A stretch of DNA of 64,000 bases, taken from assembly GCF_002205895.1 (NCBI RefSeq), contig NZ_NJDE01000002.1, forward strand, positions 1 through 64,000. The letters run 5' to 3'. Below, piece after piece: positions 39,417 through 48,689 of this stretch (positions within the stretch are counted from its first letter, which is position 1; every line of letters begins with the position of its first letter). The position numbers were made by a program, and so were the translations under genes. The notes under the pieces are model-generated. The model had not been told where the DNA came from. It searched no databases and saw only the letters and a list, made by a program, of their open reading frames with translations. The stretch comes from Saccharibacillus sp. O23. GTDB lineage: Bacteria; Bacillota; Bacilli; Paenibacillales; Paenibacillaceae.

Positions 39417-40997
39417 ATGGCACAATCTTGGTTACGCAAAGCCGCCCTGTTGGGCGCGACGCTGATTCTCGGAGGAACGGCATTGTCCGGCTGCTCGGGC
39501 GGAGGGGAAGAAGCGGAAAGCAAGCAGGGAGACGGCAAAGATCCGATCTCGATCTGGGCGTCGCTGAACACGAACGTCTCGATCACGCTGAAGAGCATGA
39601 ACGAGATCACGGCGATCAAAGAATGGGAAAAAGCGACCGGGGTCCAAACCAAATTCGAGCATCCGGCGGTCGGCGCGGAGAACGAGCAGTTCAACGTGAT
39701 GTTGGCTTCGAGCGAACTGCCGGACGTCATGTTCGTGTACGGCGATTACAGCAAGCTGTACAATGACGGTTCCATTATCCGCTTGAACGAACTGATCGAC
39801 GAATACGCGCCCAACCTGAAGAAGATTCTGGAAGAGAATCCGGAAGTCGCGAAGCAGCTCAAAGCGGACAACGGCGATATCTACGCGATTCCGCATCTGC
39901 GTCTGGGCGAATACAAGACGTTCGGCGGCATGTTTATCCGTCAAGACTGGTTGGACGAACTGGGGCTGGAGAAACCGGAGACGCTGGACGAATGGGAAAC
40001 GGTGCTTCGGGCGTTCAAAGAGAAAAAAGGCGTGAACGCGCCGCTGCTCTACGGGGCTCCGCCGAAGTTGTCCACGATGGGACCCGCCGCCGCGAACTTC
40101 TTGGAAGCGTACGGCATCACCAATACCATTTTCCTAAGAAACGGGAAAGTCGCTTACGGTCCGATCGAACCGGAATACAAAACGTTTCTGGAGATGTTCC
40201 ATCGCTGGTACGAAGAAGGGCTGATCGATCCCGATTTTGCGACCAACGACCAGAAAACGTTCGACGCGAAGATTCTCGACAGCCAAGCGGGCGCGTTCTT
40301 CACGTTTATCGGCGGCGGAGTCGGACGTTACCTTCCGGCGCTTCAGGAGAAAGATCCCAAAGCCAATATGACGGCCGTGCAGTTCCCGGTCGTAAACAAA
40401 GGCGACGAACCGATGTTCACCGGACGTTCGTGGGAATGGAGCGGCGCGGGCGCGACGATCACCAAGAGCAACAAGCGGCCGGAAGAAACGGTAAAAGCGC
40501 TGGATTATTTCTTCGGCGAAGAAGGCCATATGCTGAAAAACTTCGGCGTGGAAGGCGAAACGTATACGATGGTGGACGGTTACCCGACGTACACGGACGA
40601 GATTCTGCATAATCCGGACGGCTTGTCCGTGGTGCAGGCGATGGCGAAGCATTTTATCGCCAATTATCCGTTCGTGGGCGAAGACGACGACCGTTACAAC
40701 GAGCAGTATTACCAGCTTCAGCAGCAGAAAGACGCGGTCGAGCTGTTCTCGAAGTACAGCGACAATACGCTCGAAGTCAGCATTCCGCCGATCAGCCTGA
40801 CGACCGAAGAATCGAACGAATACAGCAAGATCATGAACGATATCACGACTTATCGCGACGAGATGTTCATCAAGTTCGTCGTGGGCGCCGAACCGATCGA
40901 CAACTTCGACAAGTTCGTCGAGCAGATCAAGAAGTTCGATATCGACCGGGCGATCGAGATTCAGCAGGACGCGGTCGACCGGTATAACGCGAGATGA
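39417..40997 (+). CDS. Sugar ABC transporter substrate-binding lipoprotein (LplA/YtcQ type)
   Basis: 526 residues from ATG 39417. The first 26 residues (KAALLGATLILGGTALSGC) form a type II signal with lipobox LSGC, so Cys26 is lipidated. The mature protein has the large family-1 solute-binding fold: NVSITLKSMNEITAIKEWEK, ELPDVMFVYGDYSKLYNDGS and RQDWLDELGLEKPETLDEWE. It captures an oligosaccharide outside the cell for the two permeases encoded next, overlapping the first by four bases. The GH88 gene downstream indicates uronate-containing oligosaccharides. Confidence 0.92.
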   Translation: MAQSWLRKAALLGATLILGGTALSGCSGGGEEAESKQGDGKDPISIWASLNTNVSITLKSMNEITAIKEWEKATGVQTKFEHPAVGAENEQFNVMLASSELPDVMFVYGDYSKLYNDGSIIRLNELIDEYAPNLKKILEENPEVAKQLKADNGDIYAIPHLRLGEYKTFGGMFIRQDWLDELGLEKPETLDEWETVLRAFKEKKGVNAPLLYGAPPKLSTMGPAAANFLEAYGITNTIFLRNGKVAYGPIEPEYKTFLEMFHRWYEEGLIDPDFATNDQKTFDAKILDSQAGAFFTFIGGGVGRYLPALQEKDPKANMTAVQFPVVNKGDEPMFTGRSWEWSGAGATITKSNKRPEETVKALDYFFGEEGHMLKNFGVEGETYTMVDGYPTYTDEILHNPDGLSVVQAMAKHFIANYPFVGEDDDRYNEQYYQLQQQKDAVELFSKYSDNTLEVSIPPISLTTEESNEYSKIMNDITTYRDEMFIKFVVGAEPIDNFDKFVEQIKKFDIDRAIEIQQDAVDRYNAR

Positions 40998-42007
40998 GCG
41001 GCGGCGCGCGCAAACTCCGTGCCGCTCGCGAAGGAGGGCAGCAGGCGCCCTACGCTCCCCGCGATCTGCACGGACGAGGTACGGATAAGAAGGAGGGTTG
41101 GTTCGCGCGCCTCTGGCTGAATTACAAGAAGAACAAAGCGATCTATTGGATGGCGCTGCCGGTCGTGCTGTATTTCCTGGTCTTCAAGTACATGCCGATG
41201 TACGGTGCGATCATCGCGTTCAAAGATTACACGGTCGGCAAAGGCATCTGGGGCAGCGAATGGGTCGGACTTCAGCATTTCCGCGACTTTTTCGAAAGCT
41301 ACTATTTCTGGCGGATTCTCAAAAACACGCTGCTGCTCAGCTTCTACCAACTGTTATTCGGATTCCCGGCTCCGATTCTGCTCGCGCTGCTGCTCAACGA
41401 ACTGCGGCACGAGCTGTTCAAGCGGACGGTGCAGACGGTATCGTACATTCCGCATTTTATCTCGATCGTGGTCATCTGCGGCATGGTGGTGGATTTCTCG
41501 GCGCGCGGCGGACTGTTCAACACGATCATCACGTTCTTCGGCGGTCAGGACAGCGCGCTGCTCAGCGATCCGTCCAACTTCCGCACGATCTATACCGCGT
41601 CTTCGATCTGGCAGGAGCTGGGCTTCTCCACGATCATCTATCTGGCCGCGCTCAGCGGGATCAATCCCGAGCTGTACGACGCGTCCCGCGTAGACGGGGC
41701 AAGCCGGCTGCGACAGGTCTGGCATATCACGCTGCCGGGTATCATGCCGATGATCGTGATTCTGCTCATTCTGCGGATCGGGGGCTTGATGGAGATCGGC
41801 TTCGAGAAGATTATCCTGCTCTACAATCCGAACGTGTACGACACGGCCGACGTGATCTCGACGTTCGTGTACCGGAAAGGCATCAGCGAAGGTTCGGAAT
41901 TCAGCTACACCACGGCCGTCGGATTGTTCCAATCGGTCGTCAACTTCATCCTGCTGCTCGGCGCGAACCGTTTGTCCAAAGCGTTGTCCGACAACAAGCT
42001 GTTTTGA
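40994..42007 (+). CDS. Sugar ABC transporter permease (LplB type)
   Basis: 337 residues; ATG 40994 overlaps the binding-protein stop by four bases. An unusually long, basic, Gly-rich cytoplasmic N-terminus (about 35 residues) precedes six membrane segments (IYWMALPVVLYFLVFKYMPM opens the first). The EAA loop SRVDGASRLRQVWHITLP lies near residue 230. It forms the transmembrane channel with the next gene; the ATPase (MsmX-type) is not encoded here and is probably supplied from elsewhere. Confidence 0.93.
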   Translation: MSGGARKLRAAREGGQQAPYAPRDLHGRGTDKKEGWFARLWLNYKKNKAIYWMALPVVLYFLVFKYMPMYGAIIAFKDYTVGKGIWGSEWVGLQHFRDFFESYYFWRILKNTLLLSFYQLLFGFPAPILLALLLNELRHELFKRTVQTVSYIPHFISIVVICGMVVDFSARGGLFNTIITFFGGQDSALLSDPSNFRTIYTASSIWQELGFSTIIYLAALSGINPELYDASRVDGASRLRQVWHITLPGIMPMIVILLILRIGGLMEIGFEKIILLYNPNVYDTADVISTFVYRKGISEGSEFSYTTAVGLFQSVVNFILLLGANRLSKALSDNKLF

Positions 42008-42028
42008 CAAGGAGAAAGGAGAAGCCGC

Positions 42029-42913
42029 ATGCAAATCAAACGTACGGCGGGGGAAAAGCTGTTCGACGGCTTCAACGTCCTCGTCATGGTTCTGCTGATC
42101 GTCGTGACGCTGTATCCGCTGTGGCATGTGCTGAACGCGTCGCTGAGTGATTCGTCGCGTCTGATGGCGCACAGCGGACTGCTGCTCTGGCCCGACGGTT
42201 TCAATATCGACAGTTACAAGCTGGTGCTGAGCAACCCGAGTATTCTGTCGGGTTATCGCAACACGATTCTGATCGTGGTGCTGGGGACGGCGCTGAATCT
42301 GCTGTTTACGATCCTCGGCGCGTACACGCTGTCCCGCAAAACGTTCATGCTGCGCAACCCCATCATGCTGGCGATCGTGTTCACGATGTTTTTCAACGGG
42401 GGGATCATTCCGAGCTATCTCTTGATCAACAATACGCTGCATATGGGCAATAACCTGCTCGCTCTGATTGTTCCGGGACTGGTCAGCAGTTATAATCTCA
42501 TCATCATGCGGACGGCTTTTCAAGAGATCTCGGAAAGCTTGCTGGAATCCGCCAGAATCGACGGAGCTGGAGAGATGCGCATTCTCTGGCGGATCGTGGT
42601 GCCGCTGTCGATGCCGGTCATCGCGGTCATGATTCTGTTCTACGGCGTCGCCCACTGGAATTCTTGGTTCGGCGCCATCTTGTATATCCGCGACCGGGAT
42701 CTGTATCCGCTCCAACTGGTCCTGCGGGAGATCCTGATCCAAAATAGCACCGATTCGATGACGACCGGAGCCGCGATGGGCGACCGGGAAGCGATCGGCG
42801 AGAGCGTCAAATACGCGACGGTCATGGTGGCGACGCTGCCGATTCTGTTCATTTATCCGTTTCTGCAAAAGTACTTCGTCAAAGGCGTCATGATCGGCGC
42901 GATCAAAGAGTAG
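42029..42913 (+). CDS. Sugar ABC transporter permease (YtcP type)
   Basis: 294 residues; AAGGAGAAAGGAG precedes ATG 42029, 21 bases after the first permease. Six membrane spans (FNVLVMVLLIVVTLYPLWHV first). EAA loop ESARIDGAGEMRILWRIVVP, and the family C-terminus FLQKYFVKGVMIGAIKE. Second half of the importer channel. In an operon with the binding protein and first permease. Confidence 0.93.
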   Translation: MQIKRTAGEKLFDGFNVLVMVLLIVVTLYPLWHVLNASLSDSSRLMAHSGLLLWPDGFNIDSYKLVLSNPSILSGYRNTILIVVLGTALNLLFTILGAYTLSRKTFMLRNPIMLAIVFTMFFNGGIIPSYLLINNTLHMGNNLLALIVPGLVSSYNLIIMRTAFQEISESLLESARIDGAGEMRILWRIVVPLSMPVIAVMILFYGVAHWNSWFGAILYIRDRDLYPLQLVLREILIQNSTDSMTTGAAMGDREAIGESVKYATVMVATLPILFIYPFLQKYFVKGVMIGAIKE

Positions 42914-43041
42914 GCTAGGAATAGGAAATAGGACCGGGAACAAACGCGCAGTAGGCCGGGAGAAAACCTTCGCGCGGCTAAGAATAAACGAGCAAAAAAG
43001 ATCAAAAACGGTCAAGTAGCGGGACGGAAAGGAGAGACGAC

Positions 43042-45414
43042 ATGAGAAAACGAAAAAGCATTCTGCTCTCTTGGAGTCTGTCCTATCTGGTCATTCTGCT
43101 GATTCCGATCGCGATCGGCGCGGCCGTGTTCGCGGAAGCGCGCGGCATGTTGGAAGAAGAGGTCAACCGTTCCAACAAGGTACTGCTGTCTCAGGTGCAA
43201 GAATCGATCGACAGTCAGCTTGCGGACGTGATCGGCATCGGCAGCCAACTCGCGCTCGACTCGCAACTCAACAGCTTCATCAATCATGCGGACGAGCCGG
43301 ACGCGCGCTGGCGGCTGACGGCGACGGAGTTGATCCGAAGCTTCAAGTCGGTCCGCGTCGGCAACGGACTGATTCGCGAGATGTACTTGTACGTGAAAGA
43401 CGCCGACGTCACGCTGTCTTCTTCTTCTCTGGCGCAGAAACGGCTGACTTACGAGATGCTGTACAGAGGCACCGACGTGACGCAAGGACAATGGACGCAG
43501 TTGATGGATACGACCCGCGAAGGCGTTTTCCGCAACATGCAATTGCTGGCCGAAGACGGCAGCGTCGCGGACACGCTCGTTTACGTGCAGCCGTTTCCGC
43601 TTCGGGCATCGGAGAACAGCCCGGCCACGCTCGTCGTTACGCTCGATCCCGACCGTTTCCAGCAGGCGATCGACAATGTGCGGTTGGAAAAAGAAAGCAC
43701 GGTGTTCATCGTGGACAGCGAAGGACGTACGTTATTTTCGACAGGTCCGATCGTGACGCCTTACCGCTCGGATCAAGCGCAGGCCGACCGTCCGGAAATG
43801 CCGGGTCAGGTGCGGGAGACGAGCGCGGAAGAATGGGACGGAGAATCCGTCACGGTCTCGCGCATCTCGTCGGGCGTGCAGGATTGGGAATACGTCTCGA
43901 TCGTGTCGACGGAGATCTATGCGCGCAAGCTGACGGTTATTCGCGACATTACGCTGGCGGGCGTCGGCGGAGGATTACTGCTGGGCGGGTTGGCCGCTTG
44001 GTGGTTCGCCCGCCGCAACTATCGTCCGCTGAGCCGGATCATGAGCATCGTGTCGGATCAGGTCAAAGGCAAACTGGAGCAGCCCGGCGACGAGTTCGGC
44101 ATTCTGCACGGGGTGCTCACCCAGACGCTCGAAGAGCAGGACCGGTTCGCCGCGAGAGTGCGGGAACAGCAAAGCATCATGCGCGGAGGATTTCTCGTAC
44201 GGCTGCTGCGAGGCCGGCTGCCGAGGGAGGAAGAAGCGGAAGCCGAGATGAAGCGGCTCGGAATCGGGTTCGAATCCGAAGCGTTCGCGGTACTGCTGCT
44301 GCAAATCGAGAACTACGAAGGATTGTTCCGAAGCCGCGAACCGGAAGACGAAGAACGCAAAAGGCAGTTCGTGCATCTGATCCTGACCAACGTGCTCGAA
44401 GAAATGATCGGCGCCGTCGGTCCGGTCTATTCGGCGGAATTGGACGGCAAGATCGCGTTTCTGGTCAATGTGCGAGGCGGGGCCGCCGGGGCGCAAAGCG
44501 AAATCGATCAGGAGCAGACCGAACGGCGAATCGCGGCGGCGGCCGCGGAAGCGCAGGAGCTGATCCGTTCGCGATTCCTCGTGACGTTCTCGGTAGGCGT
44601 CAGCCGAATCCGCTGCGGCCTGCCGCAGATCGCTTTTTGCCGCCGCGAAGCCGAAGAAGCGCTGGAATACCGCTTGATTCTCGGAATCGGGCAGATTATC
44701 GATCCGGAACGGATTCGCCAGCCGAAGGAAGAACTGTATTATCCGCTCGATCTGGAACGGCAGCTCGTCAATTATATCGCGACCGGCAATTATGCCCGTT
44801 CCACGGAAGTGATGAACGAGATCCTGATGACCAATTTCGCCGGCGAGCCGCTATCGGTCGAATTGGCGCGCTGCCTGATGTTCGAGCTGATCGGCACGAT
44901 GCTCAAAGCGTACGAACAGGTCAAGCTCGACGACGCCGAAGAAGAGACGCGGCGCGGCGAATTGATCCGCAGTCTTTTCGCCTGCGAGACGTTCGAAGAG
45001 ATCGAAGCCGAGCTGCTGAAGATGTTGGAAAGCGTTTGCCAGACGGTACAGGAACGCAAACGTTCGCACAACGCGGAGCTGAAGCAGCAGCTGCTCGAAT
45101 TCGTCCGCGAGAATTACGCCGACGTCAATCTGGGACTGACTTCGATCTCCGAACGGTTCCGTTTCCATCCGGCTTACGTCTCGAAATATTTCAAAGAACA
45201 GACCGGCACCAATCTGATCGACTATATCAACCAATACCGGGTGAACGAAGCCAAATCCATTCTCGAACGCGAGGATGCGGCCGTGCAGGAAGTCTCCGAA
45301 CGGGTGGGATTTCTCAACAGCAGCTCGTTCATCCGGGTGTTCAAAAAATACGAGGGCATCACGCCGGGACAATATAAACAAAACGCCCGGCTGATTCACC
45401 CCGACATTCGTTAG
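43042..45414 (+). CDS. Membrane-bound AraC-family sensor-regulator
   Basis: 790 residues; AAAGGAGAGAC precedes ATG 43042. Two membrane spans (about residues 8-28 and 297-320) bracket an extracytoplasmic sensor region of about 265 residues. A HAMP-like and linker part follows, then two AraC HTH motifs at about 690-785 (DVNLGLTSISERFRFHPAYV; AAVQEVSERVGFLNSSSFIR). Such proteins, common in Paenibacillus beside YtcQ/LplB importers, are thought to sense the sugar outside and activate the operon. The position between permeases and GH88 fits. Confidence 0.9.
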   Translation: MRKRKSILLSWSLSYLVILLIPIAIGAAVFAEARGMLEEEVNRSNKVLLSQVQESIDSQLADVIGIGSQLALDSQLNSFINHADEPDARWRLTATELIRSFKSVRVGNGLIREMYLYVKDADVTLSSSSLAQKRLTYEMLYRGTDVTQGQWTQLMDTTREGVFRNMQLLAEDGSVADTLVYVQPFPLRASENSPATLVVTLDPDRFQQAIDNVRLEKESTVFIVDSEGRTLFSTGPIVTPYRSDQAQADRPEMPGQVRETSAEEWDGESVTVSRISSGVQDWEYVSIVSTEIYARKLTVIRDITLAGVGGGLLLGGLAAWWFARRNYRPLSRIMSIVSDQVKGKLEQPGDEFGILHGVLTQTLEEQDRFAARVREQQSIMRGGFLVRLLRGRLPREEEAEAEMKRLGIGFESEAFAVLLLQIENYEGLFRSREPEDEERKRQFVHLILTNVLEEMIGAVGPVYSAELDGKIAFLVNVRGGAAGAQSEIDQEQTERRIAAAAAEAQELIRSRFLVTFSVGVSRIRCGLPQIAFCRREAEEALEYRLILGIGQIIDPERIRQPKEELYYPLDLERQLVNYIATGNYARSTEVMNEILMTNFAGEPLSVELARCLMFELIGTMLKAYEQVKLDDAEEETRRGELIRSLFACETFEEIEAELLKMLESVCQTVQERKRSHNAELKQQLLEFVRENYADVNLGLTSISERFRFHPAYVSKYFKEQTGTNLIDYINQYRVNEAKSILEREDAAVQEVSERVGFLNSSSFIRVFKKYEGITPGQYKQNARLIHPDIR

Positions 45415-45430
45415 GAGCGTGCGCAAAGCA

Positions 45431-46591
45431 ATGAGCATCTGGCAAAAAGCGATCGAAGACGCATTAGTCGTCACGCGGCTCAATATCGAACGGTTCGACG
45501 GCCGTTTCCCGCACGTGGGCGAGAAAGGCGGTCCGTATACGTTGAACGACAACACCGAATGGACCGCCGGATTCTGGTCGGGCATGCTGTGGCTGTGTTC
45601 CGAATACGCCGACGATCCGGCGTTCCGCGAAGAAGCGGCGCGCACGGTGCGTAATTTCCGCGACCGGATGGACCGGAAGATCGTGTTCGATCATCACGAT
45701 ATCGGCTTTCTGTATTCGCTTTCTTCCAAAGCGCAGTGGATTCTCGAAAGCGACGAGGAGGCGCGCAAGCTGACGCTGGAAGCCGCGGACATGCTGATGA
45801 AGCGTTGGCGGGAGCGGATCGGCATCATTCAAGCATGGGGCCGGGAAGGCGACGCGCAGAACGGCGGACGGATCATTATCGACTGCATGCTGAATATCCC
45901 GCTGCTGTTCTGGGCGCACGAGCAGACGGGAGAATCGTCCTATCTGCGTGTCGCGGAGCGGCATGCCCGGAAATCGAGAAGGTTTCTGGTACGCGGAGAC
46001 GGATCGAGCTACCATACGTTCTATTTCGATCCGGCTACCGGCGACGCGGTTCGCGGCGGAACGCATCAAGGGTTTGCCGACGGTTCGACGTGGACGCGCG
46101 GGCAGGCTTGGGGCATCTACGGTTTCGCGCTTGCCGCGCGTTATCTGAACGATCCGGAGATGCTGGACACGGCGGCGCGCATGGCGCTGTATTTCGCCGA
46201 ACATCTGCCGGAAGACCGCGTGGCGTATTGGGACTTCGATGCGCCCGCGACCACGGATACGAAGCGCGACAGCTCCGCTTCGGCGATCGCGGCCTGCGGG
46301 ATGTTGGAGATCGTTTCGCAGCTCGGCGAGAGCGACGAGCGGAGCGCGGCATTGACGGAAACGGCAAAAGCATCGGTCGAATCGCTGATCCGGAATTATT
46401 CGACTCACGGCGATCCGCAGGCCGGCGGACTGCTGCTGCACGGTTCCTATTCCGTGCGCGGCGGAGACTCGCCCGACGATTACACGATCTGGGGCGATTA
46501 TTATTATCTCGAAGCGCTGATGCGTCTGGAACGCGGCGTGCCGGGCTACTGGTACGAACGCGATAAGATTGTTACCGCGACAGCCGACTGA
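45431..46591 (+). CDS. Unsaturated glucuronyl hydrolase, glycoside hydrolase family 88
   Basis: 386 residues from ATG 45431 (GTG 45419 is possible, but the homologous N-terminus begins here). FDHHDIGFLYSLSSKAQW holds Asp90 and RIIIDCMLNIPLLFWA holds Asp151, matching the Asp88/Asp149 pair of Bacillus UGL. GGTHQGFADGSTWTRGQAWG is also conserved. The enzyme hydrates and cleaves unsaturated uronic acid from lyase-generated oligosaccharides. No signal peptide, so it acts in the cytoplasm after import by the upstream transporter. Terminator at 46611. Confidence 0.92.
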   Translation: MSIWQKAIEDALVVTRLNIERFDGRFPHVGEKGGPYTLNDNTEWTAGFWSGMLWLCSEYADDPAFREEAARTVRNFRDRMDRKIVFDHHDIGFLYSLSSKAQWILESDEEARKLTLEAADMLMKRWRERIGIIQAWGREGDAQNGGRIIIDCMLNIPLLFWAHEQTGESSYLRVAERHARKSRRFLVRGDGSSYHTFYFDPATGDAVRGGTHQGFADGSTWTRGQAWGIYGFALAARYLNDPEMLDTAARMALYFAEHLPEDRVAYWDFDAPATTDTKRDSSASAIAACGMLEIVSQLGESDERSAALTETAKASVESLIRNYSTHGDPQAGGLLLHGSYSVRGGDSPDDYTIWGDYYYLEALMRLERGVPGYWYERDKIVTATAD

Positions 46592-46610
46592 ATCGGCAGC
46601 AAATAACAAG

Positions 46611-46638
46611 ACCGCCCGGAAATCGGGGCGGTTTTTTT
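46611..46638 (+). terminator. Rho-independent terminator of the sugar operon
   Basis: ACCGCCC (46611-46617) pairs with GGGCGGT (46625-46632 region), loop GGAAATC, followed by a run of seven T. Confidence 0.92.
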
Positions 46639-46726
46639 GCTGCCGAGAAAAGGGAACGTATATACGGTCGGCGAATAAGAAATCAAGAAGGCGGAATAGG
46701 GAAACTCATCATTAAGGAGGGCCGTT

Positions 46727-47236
46727 ATGAGCGCCAGTAAGATTCTGATCGTCGGCATCGTCGCCAGCGGCAAAACGACGCTGGCCCGGCAGTTATCGGA
46801 ACGTACCGGCATCCCGTGGCACGAGTTGGACGATATCGTATATCGACGGGGAGCAGACCGATCCAAGCGCTCGCCGGAAGAACAAGCCGAACGGATCCGC
46901 GCCATCGATCGGCAGGGCGCTTGGATCATGGAAGGGGTAGACCGTGCTTCCTACCGTCAATTGTACGATCTGGCCGATCAGGTGCTTTTTCTCGATCCGC
47001 CGCTCTGGAAAAGAAAGGCGCGTATCGTCACGCGTTATCTCAAACAGAAGACCGGCTTGGAAGCTTCGCATTACCCGCCGGATCTTCGGATGCTGAAGAT
47101 GATGTTTCGTTGGACCCGCGATTTCGAACGCGGGCGTCCCGAATTCGAAGCGAAACTCGCGAATTACGGAAACAAAGTGCTGCACGTCGCAGGAGCGGAA
47201 GAAGCTCGGCGCCGATTACGAATCGGAGGAGAATGA
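46727..47236 (+). CDS. P-loop kinase (FlaR/adenylate-kinase-like)
   Basis: 169 residues; TTAAGGAGGGC precedes ATG 46727. Walker A GIVASGKT at 10-17, then IPWHELDDIVYRRGADRSKR, RAIDRQGAWIMEGVDRASYR and ADQVLFLDPPLWKRKARIVT, typical of the small kinase-like proteins called topology modulation protein. The natural substrate is unknown. It is followed four bases later by a YwqG gene. Confidence 0.8.
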   Translation: MSASKILIVGIVASGKTTLARQLSERTGIPWHELDDIVYRRGADRSKRSPEEQAERIRAIDRQGAWIMEGVDRASYRQLYDLADQVLFLDPPLWKRKARIVTRYLKQKTGLEASHYPPDLRMLKMMFRWTRDFERGRPEFEAKLANYGNKVLHVAGAEEARRRLRIGGE

Positions 47237-47240
47237 TACG

Positions 47241-48101
47241 ATGCAGAAAGACCCGGAAGTGCAAGCGTTGATCGAACGCGGCGGCCTTGACCGGATTGCC
47301 GAATCGTTACAAAGATTGACGAAGCTCTCGAATCGCATGACGACGGTCCCGACCTCGGACGAAGAAATTCCGCCCGGACGCTCCAAGATCGGCGGTCGGC
47401 CGGATCTGCTGGCAGGCACGCCGTGGCCGTTGCATAACGGCAAACCGTTGACTTTTATCGCGCAGATCCGTTTGGAAGACGCGCCGCTCACGGCGGAAAA
47501 CCTGCCGCAGTCGGGATTGTTAAGCTTTTTCTACGATGCCGCCGAACAGCCTTGGGGTTACTCGCCTAAGCATGCCGGGAGTTGGAAAGTCATGTATACC
47601 GCGGATACCGAGGCGCTCGAACGGGTATCGCCGCCCGCAGAATCCGGACACGACGGAGACTTGGAACCGCTATCCGTCGAATTTTCGGTGCAGACTACGC
47701 TGCCGGATTGGAATACGCTGGCCGTGCGCCGAATGGACTTGAACGAAGAAGAGATCGATCTGTACATCGAGCTGATGGAGCAGATCACGGAGCATAACGC
47801 GCCGGGGTTCCCGATCCATCGTTTTCTGGGGAATCCCGATCAGGTGCAGGGCGAGATGCAGCTTAAATGCCAACTGGTCACGCACGGCATCGACTGCGGC
47901 AGTCCCGTCGGCTACCGCGATCCGAGACGCGCCGAACTCGAACCCGGAGCCGACGGCTGGAAACTTCTGCTTCAGATCGACTCCGAAGACGATACCGGCA
48001 TGACGTGGGGCGATTTCGGGATGATCTATTTCTGGATTCACGAAGACGATCTGAAGCGGGGCGATTTCGATAACGTTTGGGTCGTGCTTCAGTGCGGCTG
48101 A
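47241..48101 (+). CDS. YwqG-like DUF1963 protein
   Basis: 286 residues; GGAGGAGAATG precedes ATG 47241. IPPGRSKIGGRPDLLAGTPW, PLTFIAQIRLEDAP, SGLLSFFYDAAEQPWGYSPK, and the closing MTWGDFGMIYFWIHEDDLKR form the complete YwqG/DUF1963 pattern. The B. subtilis member lies in a toxin-related locus; the family's function is unknown, with immunity often suggested. Four bases after the kinase gene, so probably co-transcribed. Confidence 0.88.
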   Translation: MQKDPEVQALIERGGLDRIAESLQRLTKLSNRMTTVPTSDEEIPPGRSKIGGRPDLLAGTPWPLHNGKPLTFIAQIRLEDAPLTAENLPQSGLLSFFYDAAEQPWGYSPKHAGSWKVMYTADTEALERVSPPAESGHDGDLEPLSVEFSVQTTLPDWNTLAVRRMDLNEEEIDLYIELMEQITEHNAPGFPIHRFLGNPDQVQGEMQLKCQLVTHGIDCGSPVGYRDPRRAELEPGADGWKLLLQIDSEDDTGMTWGDFGMIYFWIHEDDLKRGDFDNVWVVLQCG

Positions 48102-48132
48102 ATCGGATTTATGAGTAACGGAGGGAGGCAGA

Positions 48133-48651
48133 ATGTCAGATTTCGGCCAAGAAAACGTTCGGAAATTCTTGTTGCATTTCGGGCTAGAAGCCGTAAAAAT
48201 ACCTGAATCTGATCAGAAAACGCCGGATTTTGAAGTATTTTATAAGCAAAAAAAGGTGTTTTTTTGTGAAGAAAAAACGTTAGAAAAAGATGAAAAAGAA
48301 GGAGCGTACCCTGACCCTACCTATAATGCGATTTCTGCGCATATTCACAAAGCTACGAAGCAATTTAAAAGCTTAAACCCTAGACATGAATTTCCCAATG
48401 TCTTGGCGTTTACTAATTTAGATAAAGGTAAAGATTTTTATGATTTGTTTATTACGATAACCGGAGCAGCTCCAATAGGAAACGGAGAGTTCTTGACGAT
48501 TAGAAGCGTAGGGAGAATACAGAAAGATCTATCGGATATCGATCTTTTTTTATGGTTTGATCAAGATTCTTTTATAGATTCTCTTCCCAATTTAAATTCA
48601 ATGTTTAAAGCGGATTTATCTACTCTTTTAAATATCGTAAAAGATAAATAG
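48133..48651 (+). CDS. PD-(D/E)xK-like nuclease-fold protein on an AT-rich island
   Basis: 172 residues; CGGAGGGAGGC precedes ATG 48133. The N-terminal half has the restriction-endonuclease-like arrangement: TPDFEVFYKQKKVFFCEEK, with Asp32, Glu46 and Lys48 as a possible P-D...E-x-K set. The rest (NAISAHIHKATKQFKSLNPR, then VLAFTNLDKGKDFYDLFITI) fits a core-fold tail but no named family. Composition differs sharply from neighbours: bases 48241-48300 are 14/60 G+C against 35/60 in 47941-48000. A recent arrival; no methylase or toxin partner is adjacent. Nuclease activity is inference. Confidence 0.6.
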   Translation: MSDFGQENVRKFLLHFGLEAVKIPESDQKTPDFEVFYKQKKVFFCEEKTLEKDEKEGAYPDPTYNAISAHIHKATKQFKSLNPRHEFPNVLAFTNLDKGKDFYDLFITITGAAPIGNGEFLTIRSVGRIQKDLSDIDLFLWFDQDSFIDSLPNLNSMFKADLSTLLNIVKDK

Positions 48652-48689
48652 CGATCAGAACATTTCGATTTAGCAGGAGGACGAAACGC

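Noticed and set aside
41354-43015. Long minus-strand frame opposite the permease genes
   Set aside because: It is an Arg/His/Gln-rich mirror of GC-rich coding sequence; the + strand encodes clear transporter permeases.
43071-45377. Long second + frame inside the sensor-AraC gene
   Set aside because: Arg/Gly/Ser-rich shadow of the real frame, which has membrane spans and HTH motifs.
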